The notes: generated by a model from the letters alone, not told the origin. DNA of 64,000 nt from Hericium rajendrae (GCA_033439255.1 CM065887.1:1-64000); one strand, 5' to 3'. Shown: positions 1 to 11,852, counted from the first letter of the stretch. Numbers and translations are program-made.

Positions 1-809
1 AAACCTTGAAAATAGTCAAATAGGAGGTTTTGTGATAATTCGAGTGTACCTCCTTAAGTACTGGAGATATCATCAGTCCCTTGATTCCGTCAGAAAGCTC
101 TCTATTATATCTTTTCAATGACACTAGGTACACTACAATTGGATGAGTCAATAAAAAGATATGGCCTCAACAAGTTTGCCCCTACCTCTAATATCAACCC
201 TTCAGTAATCGCTACCACGTTTTCTCAATACTTATCCGATCGTCTTGTACAATATACCGTTGGAAAGGTATTAATCCTTTCCAACGGTATCTTTAGCGTG
301 TAAATAGCACCACTCATTGCTCCGCTACGATGCAATCACTATGATCTTCTCCTCAAAGGTATCTTTTAAAGTGATTTGCTCATATCTCAGTCATTTCTGA
401 ACCTATTCTCATGAAAAAAAATGTTCTGACTAGGTAAAATCTGTCTTTATCATATTATTATGAACCACACTGACTTACATCAATGACAAGGTGCAGAATA
501 TCCTATAAAATATGTTTATCTGTTATCTCAACAAGTTTGCATTTTCTTATACTAAACTCTTTCAGTTCTAATAAGACTAGCATTGATTTACATATGCATA
601 TAGTTTAACACTAATTAAATTTGATTTAGTAGACTGATATCTCTAAGAAACATTTAAAATCACAAAAATGACAATTGCCAGAATCGAACCTACAACCTTA
701 CTTTAAGATGTGAGAAATTATTACTATAAAAGGCATTACATTGGCTGGGTGTCATCTTTTTTGAGTTGAAAAGTGGGTTAGAGTAAACGATTCTAAGGAA
801 TCGTAATTT
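1..809. repeat. tRNA-headed repeat R1, copy 1 (left end outside window)
   Basis: The same sequence recurs at 45,900-46,889 and, inverted, at 51,501-52,500. The right end (gattctaaggaatcgtaatt) is the end shared by all R1 and R2 copies. Around 665-764 there is a degenerate tRNA-like stretch on the minus strand with a B-box-like sequence. The copy sits inside a MITE-A remnant: the sequence resuming after it matches the middle of intact MITE-A copies. No coding capacity is visible; a 61-codon open frame at 118-303 is repeat sequence. Confidence 0.8.
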
Positions 810-1019
810 AGAAAATTTTAGATATCAGAAATTTTGTTATATCTATTAGTTAGAGATTACAAACTTATATATCTGACAATAAATCTCTTTACTTAAATGT
901 AAAAGTTTGATCAGATATTTGCCTGTTAAGATTGCTTTCAGGTGGATCAGGTCAATCAGGAGCTGTCAGTAGGGTTAGAAATTGTCAGGTCAATCAGAAA
1001 GTTGTCAACCTTCCTGATG
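810..1019. mobile_element. MITE-A remnant (right half)
   Basis: Matches the right half of the intact 582-bp MITE-A copies and ends with the family terminus ccttcctgatg. The left half is outside the window, displaced by the R1 insertion. Confidence 0.85.
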
Positions 1020-1143
1020 ATGTAGGCTATGATAGCTCTCATAACTCTACATAGCTGGATAAGCAAACTTCATAGCTCTGATAGCTCAATGATAGCACCT
1101 ATAATGTAACTTGCAGCTATGTCAAATTCAAATTTCTCAGATG
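1020..1143. mobile_element. Element X remnant (terminal ~120 bp)
   Basis: The stretch is rich in atagct motifs, closely resembles 15,740-15,857 and ends in the X terminus ctcagatg. MITE-A lies directly against it, so the order of insertion here was X, then MITE-A, then R1. Confidence 0.7.
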
Positions 1144-1620
1144 AAGATCTTGAAAGGAAGATCTCAATTTTGAATTTTGAATTTTGAGTTCTGGATGGAC
1201 TGAGGCCTATGTAGCATGGCTGGAACACGATTAATCAGTACATTCCAGTGCATTTTAGAACAATTAAATCGGTGGAGAACTGCCAGACTTACCTCAAGGT
1301 CAAGATCTTGGGGGGGGAGATCTCAGTTTCGAGTTTTGATTTTCGAGTTCTGGGCAGATTGGGGTCTATGTAGCATGTCTGGAAAGCGATTAATCAGTAC
1401 ATTCCAGCGCATTTTAGAACAATTAAATCGGCAGAGAACTGCCAAACTTATCACAAGGTCAAGATCTTGGGAGGGGGAGATCTCAGTTTCGAGTTTTGAT
1501 TTTCGAGTTCTGGGCAGATTGGGGTCTATGTAGCATGTCTGAAAAGCAATTAATTAGTACTTTCCAGCCCAATTTAGAACGAGTGAATCAGTGAAGAACT
1601 GAGGGACTTACCTCAAAATC
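1144..1620. repeat. Tandem repeat, about 159-bp unit, 3 copies
   Basis: The motif aagatcttg recurs at about 1145, 1302 and 1460, followed each time by gagttctgg, a ctatgtagcatg segment and a ttagaacaattaaatcgg-like segment. Later units approach the ~164-bp satellite at 2410-2990 in the 'gaatcagtgaagaactga' portion. A 105-codon open frame here is only a translation of the repeat. Confidence 0.8.
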
Positions 1621-2100
1621 ATTCAGATGATGATGATTGGTTGATTGCTCACCAGGCAGATAGCCTATCACAGCTCAGAAGACATGAACTGGAAGCAGCT
1701 GTCAATGTGGTTTTGACAAGCTCTAATACATATTGGTTTGTGCAAGATTCAGAGACTTATAAAGAAATTAGTCTGCCAGCTCAGCAAGTGAGATACATAC
1801 AAGACGACCAAGGTGAGCCGCCGGGTCGAGTACCTCCTGGTTCCAAACTGTCAACCACTCAGCGGATGACTTGGAGATACCCGTCGAGCCTTGCAGCCAA
1901 TATGACAAGCATGCAGGATGTAAAGCTCATAAAGAAGTAAGACTTTACTGCTGGTGCTTCAAAACTGAAATTTTGATTATATAATCAGTCTTCAAAACCA
2001 TAGATTCATAGGCATTTCTGTACTTATAATATACTATAAGAGTAAACATTGTACTAATGCTAATTGCTCATTGATTATATCATTTTCAGTATTAAAAAAT
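1621..2100. other. Unassigned repeat-derived sequence
   Basis: About 1768-1830 resembles 54,620-54,700 (shared cagcaagtgagatacatac), so this is another dispersed repeat. No gene is recognised; a 99-codon open frame at 1641-1940 has no recognisable motif. Confidence 0.5.
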
Positions 2101-2187
2101 ATCAAAAAAGTCTGGCATGAACTGGAATTGAACTTGCAAACTCAAGAGAACCACCGAGTTTTGATTATGTAATCATCATGTGATCAC

Positions 2188-2213
2188 CACCATGGTACGA
2201 CCGTACCATGGTG
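2188..2213. repeat. Perfect palindrome, 12-bp arms
   Basis: Arms are CACCATGGTACG and CGTACCATGGTG around a 2-nt centre. A second, imperfect palindrome with ~15-bp arms follows at 2231-2260. Both lie inside repeat R2. Confidence 0.9.
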
Positions 2214-3033
2214 AATGACACATGACCACCTTCACCATAGTATGGCCATACCATAGTGAAGCACTGCTGCATTGAAGCTCATACTAAGACTGAATCTTTC
2301 AACAGTCATTAAATGATTTGATCACATAGTATATTGCTATATAGTATATATACTTATTAAGCATGCTCAATGCCACTGTATACTAAAAATGATTGAGCAA
2401 CATAGATCACAAAACCAAGTTTTTGTGTGAGTTCTACATGGATCATAACACATAAAATATGACTAGAAAGCAATAAATGAGTAGCATCTGATCCACTTGA
2501 GAACAAGTGAATCGGTGAAGAATTGACTAAGATAGCTAAGGATCAAGCATACTAGCAGAAAAAATACAGAAGTGCTTTGTGTTCTACGAGTTCTGCATGG
2601 ATCAAAATGCACAAAATATGGTTCAAAAGCTATGAATGAGTAGCATCTGATCTACATGACAACAAGTGAATCGATGAAGAATGAACTGAGATAACTAAGG
2701 ATCAAGCATACTAGGAGGAGAAATACAGAAGTGCTTCGCATTCTACAAGTTCTGCATGGATAAACACACATAAAATACAGCTAGAAAGCGATGAATAAGT
2801 AGATTCTCGTGCACTTGAGAATGAGTGAATCGGTCAAGAACTGACTGAGCTAGCTGGGAATCAAGCATCCTAGGAAAAAAATACAGGAATGCTTTACATT
2901 CTGCAAGTTCTGCATGGATCAAGATGCATAAAATATGACTAGAAAGTGATAAATGATCAGATTTTGATGCATTTAAGAATGAGTGAATTGGTCTGACCAA
3001 GTTACAGTAAACAAAGTGTAAAAGAAAAAGTTC

Positions 3034-3115
3034 GGCCAGAGCTGGAATTGAACCTGCAAACTCATCAGATTGAAGATGTGTGATTATATAAGCCAACTGC
3101 CTAATGGGCATAGTC
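3034..3115 (-). repeat. tRNA-derived SINE-like segment
   Basis: On the minus strand there is an A-box-like stretch (taggcagttgg) and, about 50 nt on, a B-box match ggttcaattcc, spaced as in a tRNA. The acceptor stem does not pair and the anticodon arm is degenerate, so this is not a functional tRNA gene. Related segments are at 46,741-46,827, 50,618-50,703 and 51,565-51,649. Confidence 0.65.
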
Positions 3116-3182
3116 ATCGTTTGCATGTTGTTTTCACTATGAAAAGGCGGTATAGAGTAAACAATTCTAAGGAATCGTAATT

Positions 3183-4150
3183 AAAAAATTTTCAGAAAGT
3201 CAGATTTTCAGACCAGTCAGAAAATATGGCTTTTGCTGATGAAGTTTAAAGACCTGAATTCTCAAAGAAAGGATACAAAGTCCAATTCTGTAGGTACTCT
3301 TTTACTGTAGCTACAACAAAATGCAGAAGTGTGCTTATATCAATGTATGAGACTTACATAAATGTTAAGACTTTCAGTCACATGATGTGCGCCTTAACGG
3401 CCGTTAAGGTGCACACCATGTGACCTTACCTCTCCATCAGCTTAAAGACCTAAAAGTCGACCTTTGCCTTCGACCTTTGGTTTTACCTTCAGTAGGTTTG
3501 AACTGAGCGATAGCCTAATGTGACATCACAGAGCTGTCAGTAATCAGACCGACCTCATTGAAGGTTTGTTCCTGCCCACACCTCTCCATTTTCACCTTTG
3601 ACACCTGCTGGCAGTCCACATGTAGACATACTACTACACTGACAGGCCCTACCACAACAGGCGGCATGCATTTGCAACAATCTGCCAAGCAGGCAGGCTG
3701 TGCATGCTCTACCGCTGTGTGCACTGACTGTATTATTTGCTTGTATTTTCTAGTGCATTATCAGCAACATTAGGATGGATGGAAGCAGATGAGAACGTAT
3801 GACGACCATTGAGAATGGTTGGAACTCGTGGCTACAGCCACATGTATCGTTTTCATAATCCAATAGATGACAATTACTGTAAATCTGTGTGACTAGATTG
3901 CAAATCACTGATCATCACTAGCATTTGCTGGCATCAGCTGCGTTCTGTCGCACACCTGTTCACAACTAATAAAGAGTCTAAATGTTCTGTTATTCTGAGG
4001 AGTTCTGAGTCAGCATGATCCACATCACGTGTATCAGGTTGATGCTGATGGCTAAACGTAGCATGGTTTTTACCTGCTTTGCTCTCTTTCTCTTTTTACC
4101 TCACTCTCATCAATCCAAGTCCAATTGTTTTGCATTCTTTTCTATCATCC
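3183..4150. other. Intergenic; contains a ~48-bp palindrome at 3377-3424
   Basis: No gene is recognised. The palindrome at 3377-3424 (ends gtcacatg/catgtgac, core gcgccttaacggccgttaagg) is closely related to the one at 51,378-51,430. Short open frames at 3515-3773 overlap on both strands and look like chance. Confidence 0.5.
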
Positions 4151-5799
4151 ATGGGTATTTTTCCTACTGAAATCTATACCAAAATCTGTTCAGATCCCAT
4201 ACTAAATGGTGCAAACATGCGTCTTATCAACAAGGCAGTTCTGGCCACGGTAGCACACCCGCCCAGTGTGGTTCATATCTGAACACCAAACAATCTTCTT
4301 GGCTTTTTGAAAACAGTCAGTTTCATCATTCTGGCACAAGGATTGTTATATCAATTTCATTACAGATCCAGAATCACTTCAAGATCATTAAACCTCTTAC
4401 TCCTCTCCGTCCAGAGTTTCTGTTTATAAACATCATCACCATCGTATTTCATGACGGTGCATTTCAGCCTCTTCCACCTCTAAATCTGACAGGTCCAAGA
4501 CAAGTCTTAACCTATGCACTCCAAAACCACCATGATTGTATCCTTAATTTGGCCAGCCACCAATTTTCTCATCTTAAAACTATCACTTCAATTGTTATCT
4601 CCAAGGACGACATACAGTATCATGACCTTAGAGTTGTTTCACACTGGTTTCAAGATTTACAAGGACAGCCCATTACACTTTTCATTGTGAATCACCAAGA
4701 TCAACATACTGATGTACGTATCTAATTTGAATCTCTGATATTCATCTTATATAATATTTGTGCTATAGGAAAGATATACCAGCTATACATATCCCTGGTT
4801 ATTTAAAGATAGCTGGATCTCATCTCTGATGACATTTCACCACATCAGTTGCCTTATCATCTTCACGACTTGGCTCATTTCAACCTGGCCAGAAGATACA
4901 TATTTTCCAGACAATGGAGATATCTCGGACGATGAACATGGTTCTTGCTACATCAGGAAGGTTGACAACTTTCTGATTGACCTGACAATTTCTAACCCTA
5001 CTGACAGCTCCTGATTGACCTGATCCACCTGAAAGCAATCTTAACAGGCAAATATCTGATCAAACTTTTACATTTAAGTAAAGAGATTTATTGTCAGATA
5101 TATAAGTTTGTAATCTCTAACTAATAGATATAACAAAATCTCTGATATCTGAAATTTTCTAAATCTGAGAGTGTCTGATCTGAGATTTTTTTTCAAATCT
5201 GGAGGTCAAATATCTGAAAATTATCTGCAACTGTCTGAGAGCATCTGATGGTGTCTGACACTGTCTGATCCATCTGACTGATATTTGACCTTCAGATTTG
5301 AAATCAGACACTCTCAGATTTTCAAAAATTTCAGATATCAAAGATTTTGATATATCTATTAGTTAGAGATTAAAAACTTATATATCTGACAATAAATGTC
5401 TTTTCTTGAATGTAAAAGTCTGATCAGATATTTGCTTCTCAAGATTGCTTTCAGGTGGATCAGGTCAATCAGAAGCTGTCAGTAGGGTTAGAAATTGTCA
5501 GGTCAATCAGAAAGTTGTCAACCTTCCTGATGTATGATCCCACACCAGCATTTTTTGAAAAATGTGGTGTTATTATGTCTGATCTTGAAGCTTCAGTCAT
5601 TCCTAATATGGCCTCAGGCTTGCCATACTTGAAAGAAATTTATCTTCATCATGAATCAGGATTTGGATACAAAGAATCCTTGCATACTGGAAAGGGAACC
5701 TTTAGTTTCTGGGAAATTGATGATGGAAAATGGATCAGAACAGACAGTTGGCCTATTTATAACTACAATTCATGGTGTCCATTTCTTGACTCTACATAA
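4151..5799 (+). pseudogene. F-box-like gene, frameshifted and split by MITE-A
   Basis: The predicted start MGIFPTEIYTKIC resembles the first helix of fungal F-box-like proteins (LPxEIxxxI), which recruit targets to SCF ubiquitin ligases. The frame ends at 4282 but continues in another frame from about 4265 without stops to 4722, so one frameshift is inferred. An intron (gtacgt...ctatag, about 4714-4769) joins to an exon running to 4950. MITE-A (4951-5532) interrupts it; removing the element and one TA gives TGC-TAT-GAT and the frame stays open to the stop at 5797-5799. The C-terminal part has no catalytic motif that I recognise. The stop is only 12 bp from the convergent dioxygenase gene. F-box assignment rests on the N-terminus only. 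Confidence 0.5.
4951..5532. mobile_element. MITE-A, complete 582-bp copy
   Basis: Starts catcaggaagg and ends ccttcctgatg. The two halves are near-complete inverted repeats (~200 bp or more), rich in tctga/tcaga motifs. Flanked by TA at 4949-4950 and 5533-5534. No coding capacity. Other copies: 18,836, 23,350, 49,384 and a remnant at 810. Confidence 0.93.
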
Positions 5800-5811
5800 A
5801 ATAGTTTGAAT

Positions 5812-8800
5812 CTATACTTGCAACCCATTCCAATATTCATTTCTAGCCTCCCTTCCCTTTCTAGCTTTTGCTTGCAATGTTGCTGCATTTACACTCTTTT
5901 CTGGTGTGGTTCCATGCTCTCCCCAACTCTCTCCACCTCTATCTCCATCTCCACCACCCTCTGCACCCCCACCTGCAGCAATTCCTTTGTTGAAGTCACT
6001 TTGATAAGGTAGAAGAGTACCATGCATTTTGGTAGCATCCCACCACCTAAATCATTGTAATCAGCATATACAACATTATGAGTCAATATTTGCTTACCAT
6101 ACACATCCAGGTATGGTATCGAAATATATTCCATACTCAGTATAACAAAAATCAAACCCATCCCCTTGCAAGTCCTGTGATTTTTTGATCTGACTACAAA
6201 CAGACCAACCTTTATCCTTATCACAATGTTGAGGTGATACATAGCTCTTGCAATAGTAGATGTTGGCTCCAGTGAAACCCAATCTGTTCAGCTCAGCATC
6301 TTTCTTTTCAGTCTTGAGATCTTTTTGAGCAATATAGCCTTCTTTTCCAAGACTTTGGATCAAGATCTCTAGATCCTGCAATAAAAATAAATATACAAAG
6401 TTAAAATCTAATGATCAATTTGCAAACTCTTACCTCTGCATGATTAAATAGTTTATTTATATCCTCCACTGTGACAGCACTCAAATCTGGATACTCATTA
6501 TAGCCATCTCCTTTGGACCCTCCCACAGGCTGTCTTGATCCCTTAGGAATCATTTGGCCATAAGCTCATTGCTGGAACTGGTAACCTCTCTTCAGACTAG
6601 CACTGTTAGATTTGAAGATCTCCTTGTGATGTTCCAGACACTTTTCTAGCAATGATTGTTCAATGGCAAAGAACTTGATGCTTCCAACCTAAGTATATTC
6701 TAGTAAATTAAAAACAACTAATATATAAATAACACTCACTATATTGCTTCCAGTCTGCTTTGATATTTCTTTGGTGATTAGTTGTACAGCATCTCTTTTA
6801 CATCTTGCATAAACTTCAGGTCTGTGCTCTATTTTCTTCAACTTCAACTCTGCAGGAGTGAAGTACTTGATTTGAGACACTTTTTCTGACTATACACATA
6901 TTAGTGAACTTTTTATATCAAAAAAATAGAAATAACTATGCCTTAGCAACCATTCTATCTTCTTTAGGAGCCCATGTAATCACTGTACCTTTTAGATCCT
7001 CAACATCTCTTTTCTCCACTAGAAGCTTCCATACACATTTCTTTTCTGGCTCTAAAGCAGCACAGATCTTGCACCCAGAAAATTCCAGATCTTTAGTGCT
7101 GAGGATGACATTATCTGAAGATTGAGATGCAAACTGTGTTGGTGTTTTGAATCTATGATTATGTCCAAGTTTAGACAGTTTTCTCAACTCTAAAGTCCTA
7201 TGAAAAATGCATCTCAGTCTAGCATCTTGAGTTGTCTCTTGCAGTTCTTGTAGTGTCATTCCCAGAAGAGTAGAATATAAGTTGTTCAAATTGCAGCCAG
7301 AAATTTAAGATTATTTTTGAGCAAATTACAAGTGTGAAATGATAATAGTGACTCACATCTATCTCAGCAAGATGAACTAACCCAGGCCCTAACCATTGAT
7401 CCCAAGCAAGTTTGAAATTGAAAAGATTCACCAGAAAAAAACAGCACTAGGTTGAGAAGGATGAGGAATAAGCCTAGGATAATCTTCAAATGCTTTGAGC
7501 AATCTCTGGACCATTATTGTAGGGGTATTCCTTTGAGACAGCACTTCTGGCTCATTAGACATCTGCATTTATAATGATATCAGCATCTTCTTTTTAATAT
7601 AAAAAGATTACATACCTGTACTTCAGGTGCTGCCCTTGGAATATCAAATATATACTGAGGAGTCCAACTCTGTTGAATCACGGCCAAAAACTGACTCCAG
7701 CAATGTCTTCTAAAAGTTGCTGCAACATCTAGATTTTCAATAGTAGGAAAGGTAGTGGGATTGGTTATATGCTCAAAGACCAGATGAAGGTTTGATTTCT
7801 ATATTGAAAAATGAGCATGATTATCACTTTATAATTTGAGCCAAATACCTTGACTGCCCTTCTCCAATCATCATAATTGTAGATGCTAGAGGGAACTGCT
7901 CGCATTTGGCGTAATGTCTCTACAGCATCTATCTGAAACCTCTCCACTATTGAGGAACTGACACTTGTCTAAAATTTCTCTAAGCTATAAATCATTTAAC
8001 ACAAAAATAAAGAATTCTCACATCAGCTTTGAACAAGTTTGCCAGATTTGTTGCCCACATAGCACAAACTTGGACTTTGTTCTTGTCAGATTGCTTGAGG
8101 AAGTAGATCAGATCCCATCGGTTGTCAGAGCGAAGCAGAAATGTTTTGATATCCATCACATCTGTATCTTTGCGCTTCCGTTTTTTCACATCCTGTGTTT
8201 CCTTCTGCTTGACTTCTGTAATTGACAATGTTAAGTCACAAAAATTTCAACCCAGATTTGCAAAACATACCAGTTAAATGCTCAGCAAAGTCACAGTCTA
8301 GATAACTGCCAGCATATGCTTCTTGATCCTCCAGAGATTGAAAAGAGGCTGGGCCAAGTTCACATGCAATAAGACTTCTTTTTTGTAAGATAGAGGCCTA
8401 TACAATTATTGTCAGATTCATGCTTCTCTGCTAAGATTATTCAAACTTACTGCATCAGTCTGCAAGTAATCTTGCCAAGCTTGCAAATATCTGTCACTCT
8501 CAGGAATATTGTTCTTTTTTATGAGGTGCAGACTACTGAAAAAGATGGCAATGGCATCTGGCTGATTACTAACTGGGCACCCTGTTGTCCAGGTCAAATA
8601 ACGTAGTGCTAGTGCCAACTAAAATATCAGGATATAGATTGATGCATCAAATCTCAAATTTCTACAAAAGTGGTGACTTACCCAGCTTGGATCCTCAATC
8701 AACAGCTCAGTTACAGCATTATGAAGGCCTTCTGGTAATTGCTCCCCTGGTGTTATAGGCAATGCAGAATGAGCTAAAAGATCTGATAAAGCTGAGTCTC

Positions 8801-8870
8801 TTATCCATGTGTCTTCATCTGGGTGGTGTCTGACTTTCCATGGCTGGTGGAGAAACGTGTCGGGATCCAT
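5812..8870 (-). pseudogene. 2-oxoglutarate/Fe(II) dioxygenase-like gene, possibly TET/JBP class
   Basis: A minus-strand gene of about a dozen exons (8682-8870, 8451-8618, 8271-8397 and on) with consistent GT-AG introns of ~50-70 bp, starting at ATG 8870. The penultimate exon has QHCDKDKG (HxD iron ligands at 6220-6228) and about 65 residues later, across an intron ending near 6053, WWDATKMHGTLLP (distal His 6022-6024). This is the HxD...H layout of 2OG-Fe(II) oxygenases. The C-terminal tail is Gly/Glu-rich. TET/JBP enzymes, which oxidise 5-methylcytosine, are expanded in Agaricomycetes near KDZ transposons, so that class is a reasonable guess, but the N-terminal half is unrecognised. Two lesions: a frameshift at a T7 run near 7432 and an in-frame TGA at 6566-6568. 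Confidence 0.5.
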
Positions 8871-8957
8871 AGCAGGACCGAGATGAGGTGTTGACAAAGT
8901 GAAAAAAAAACGTGAAGACAAAGGGACAGAGACCTGTAGAGGTGAATAGCACAGACA

Positions 8958-9358
8958 CATCAGGAACCTTCAAAACTTTCTGTTTGACCTGCGAGACATC
9001 TGACAGTGTCTGCATGACCTGCAGCAGTTGCATCAGACACATCAGATACTCTCAGACAACATCAGCTACTCTCAGCTAGCTGCAGAATATTTGACCTCAA
9101 GATTCAAAAAAGTATCAATGCAGAATGCTCGCAGACTGATCAGAACTGATCAGATTTATATAAATTTTAGATATTGAAAACTTTGTTGCATCTGATGATT
9201 AGAGTTGGATGACTACTATATCTGTCAATAGTTATTGATTTCAAAATATAAAAGCTCTGATCAGAAATTGATCTCTAATTAGAGCCTGCAGCTGGATCAG
9301 GTCTTGCAGTTGATCAGACTCTGCAGGGTCCATCAGAAAGTTTTGAAGGTTCCTGATG
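8958..9358. mobile_element. MITE-B, complete 401-bp copy
   Basis: Starts catcaggaacc and ends ggttcctgatg, flanked by CA at 8956-8957 and 9359-9360. It lies 88 bp upstream of the dioxygenase start codon, in its promoter region. Other copies are at 59,610 (intact) and 45,034 (split by R1). Confidence 0.93.
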
Positions 9359-10490
9359 CACTATCAGATCGTCTCTCGTCGCTGTGTGTGAGTCATCAGC
9401 AGATCGGGGCTGACATGGTTTGCGCAGGGGATGTTTGGCCGAGTTTGTAGCATAGACCTACGACGGTCAATCTCACACCAGCTTGGCGATGCAATGGCCA
9501 ACATCTCACCAGGCTGACGAGTCCTTTACAATAACACTACCAGCATGTTATTGTTTACATATCCTCCATCAATTTGAGTCTCCTTTCAGGTCGGTAGAGC
9601 CGGCCGGCACGTGCGTCAGTTGAAAGTTGACCATCTTTTCACCAGCCCGGCAGATGTTGATCAACATCCTATCGATCTGAGGAACAGGTAGGTAAAACCT
9701 TCATCATGATTGCATTGTTTATAATGGTCATGATCCATTTGGTGTCCCGAGCCCAACATGACAGACCTGGGCGACAAACTGTGCCACCGTCTCGGCTATA
9801 TTAGGCTCACGCGAGGAGGTAGGTCGACTTCGATGTTGAATTGCTCGTCGGTCGGCATGGTATAAGATATGCATATTTGCATACATTAAGGACAGCAAGT
9901 AAAGTAGGTATCTCCGAAGACTATATCTACTTCTTGCTCATTTTACACTTCCAGCAGTGGACTCTTCGCACGGCACTCGAGCATTGCGGCTCTCCCAGGT
10001 GCTCACCACTGTCAACTTCGATATCGATTTCTGAGTCCGTTGGCTCGTACTAAGGTCTGAAACTTGGCATATGTCAGGATCTATAGGTGACATCAGGGAA
10101 TCCAGAGAAAAATCCCACTTTCCGATGAATTTGCACTGGTAATATCATATTCTTCAGGCCAACACAAGCTCACAAGGTGGCATAGGTGCCTGCAGCAAGT
10201 CGACTTCAGTGTCAAATTTTTCGACCGTCGGCACTGTACAATATTCGAGACCTTGAGAACGTCAAGATGAGTAGTGAAAGTGAGTATTTTTGAAGAGAAA
10301 GCCTACTTCTACGTACACCTGCTCACAGGCCAATGGCAAAAATACGTGTCTGCCAGCATGCAGCATGGCTTCTGCTCACAGGAAAATGGGTCCTTGGTAT
10401 GTTCTCCATGCTCTAATGCACCTGCATAACTCACGCCCCATCTCGCAGTGCCTCAACCCCATCATAATGTACATCAGCACGAACTATGCA
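9359..10490. other. Unassigned sequence left of the chromovirus
   Basis: A diverged tandem duplication is visible: about 9820-9960 and 10,199-10,330 share gtcgacttc, a gtcggca motif and ...cctacttct endings. Short plus-strand open frames (9841-10,053; 10,290-10,496) have no recognisable motif. The chromovirus inserted at 10,490; its right flank resumes at 22,565. Confidence 0.4.
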
Positions 10491-11009
10491 TGCTAAGGAC
10501 CGACGTCCTGTAGTGACCGAGTAGGGACTCAGGCTACACACAAACAACAAAGGCTGACCTGCTCAAGAGGCGATCGACGATGAAGAGAGTCGAGAACGAT
10601 TGAGAGAGGGAAGCACTAGGCGGAGGGACTTAAAGGGCACTGGCGACTGACAGGAGGTAAATCCTATAGAGTTGCAAAGTGGTTAAGCTGAGGTCTAAGG
10701 GACTCAGCTCAACCAGTTAAATACAGGAGGATGCACAGCTACGAGTTGTATCTAAGGTGATGATAGTAACTGTGCATTGCGCAGCATCGTACTGCGCATG
10801 ATGGGAATGAAACATGATGGAGGAGTAGATAGGGTAGCACTGCAACGACCATGATGGAAACGGATAGTGGATCGAGGCAGTGCGATAGCGTCCATGCGTG
10901 CATGTAGATATGGTTAAATAAAGGGAATAGGGCAATGGGACATCGGCCATGGTGGGGATGTCGAAGGGAGTAATGTCAAGTTAAGAAATGAAACGTACGG
11001 TTCTTAACA
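10491..11009 (-). repeat. 3' LTR of chromovirus 1
   Basis: 519 bp, TG...CA ends, nearly identical to 22,041-22,559. The adjacent purine-rich tract at 11,010-11,020 marks this as the 3' LTR for minus-strand transcription. Confidence 0.95.
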
Positions 11010-11045
11010 CCACCCCCTTTCTATGACACGTCGACCCGACGTGTC

Positions 11046-11852
11046 CTAGAAGTCCCATCCAGGGAGGCCCCAGCTCAGGTCATGCCTGTCCTCCTCATCT
11101 CTCCAGCCGCGCCGAGCTCCACGGACCTCTTCCTTCGAGGGGCGAGGTGGGTTCTTCCACTCCACCTCCCACAGTCGGTCCGACCAGTACTTCCGCTCCT
11201 CAAGCAACTTGTCGATGGCAGCGTCGGTGCCACGAAGGCGGTTGCGGAGGAGCTCGCGGTGCTCACGAAAGACTCTGGCCATGGGATCGAGGCATTGGTC
11301 GACAGGGGGAATTGAATCCCAAGCCTCATGGTGGGTGTCCCAGTGGACAGTCGGTGGGGCAGGAGCGGGTGGTGGTCCTCCTGAGCGCCGGGCTCTCTGG
11401 GTGTCTCGACGACGTTGCCTTCTGCAGTCTCTCACGACGTGCCCCGGCCTGTGGCAGCGGAAGCAGAAGGGTTTCTTGGCACGAAAGGCCGAGGTGGTGG
11501 GGGGTGCGTCGGGTGTGGCATTGGAGGAGGGTACAGGCTGTGGGGTGATGGGGCGGTCATCACTGATGGTCATGACGACATTGACGATGACAGGGTCGAA
11601 TCTTCCCTGTCGCTCATCCGTGCGCCATTCAGACGCAGCCCAGGAATGGGCCTCCGGGCTGTAGACTCCGTTGCTAGGCTCGGTGTCACTGAGGGTGAGG
11701 GCTGCCGAAGGACTGGGTGAAGCGGCGGGTTCAGAGTTGTCCGGTGTAACGAGGTCGGGGAGGGAGTCCTGGGAAGCAGCGGCTGGGGATGGAAGGCTGG
11801 GGGCAGAGAGGCCTGTGGCAGAGAGGATGGCAGGGAAGGTGAGGGCAGGCAT
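11046..11852 (-). CDS. Extra CCHC zinc-knuckle ORF downstream of pol (chromovirus 1)
   Basis: A 268-codon frame between the end of pol and the 3' LTR. Residues ~1-125 are Ser/Pro/Ala-rich. A zinc knuckle FCFRCHRPGHVVRDC (CX2CX4HX4C) is near residues 131-144, followed by an Arg-rich stretch and a C-terminal region rich in Arg, Glu and Trp that could form coiled coil. Zinc knuckles of this type bind RNA in Gag proteins, but this element already has a Gag with its own knuckle. It may be an accessory nucleic-acid-binding protein or a captured host sequence. Overlapping frames on the plus strand are GC-rich shadows. The frame is intact. Confidence 0.65.
   Translation of the reverse strand: MPALTFPAILSATGLSAPSLPSPAAASQDSLPDLVTPDNSEPAASPSPSAALTLSDTEPSNGVYSPEAHSWAASEWRTDERQGRFDPVIVNVVMTISDDRPITPQPVPSSNATPDAPPTTSAFRAKKPFCFRCHRPGHVVRDCRRQRRRDTQRARRSGGPPPAPAPPTVHWDTHHEAWDSIPPVDQCLDPMARVFREHRELLRNRLRGTDAAIDKLLEERKYWSDRLWEVEWKNPPRPSKEEVRGARRGWRDEEDRHDLSWGLPGWDF

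Larger units (their letters stand above)
2101..3182. repeat. tRNA-headed satellite repeat R2, copy 1
   Basis: This is the inverted counterpart of 50,555-51,500. Read on the minus strand it has the gattccttagaat head (ending at 3182), a tRNA-like segment (3034-3115), then four units of a ~164-bp tandem repeat (about 2410-2990), palindromes near 2190-2260 and a second tRNA-like B-box stretch near 2113-2146. Confidence 0.75.

Noticed and set aside
1216-1533. 105-codon protein with internal repeats
   Set aside because: It is a translation of the ~159-bp tandem repeat; the third unit breaks the frame.
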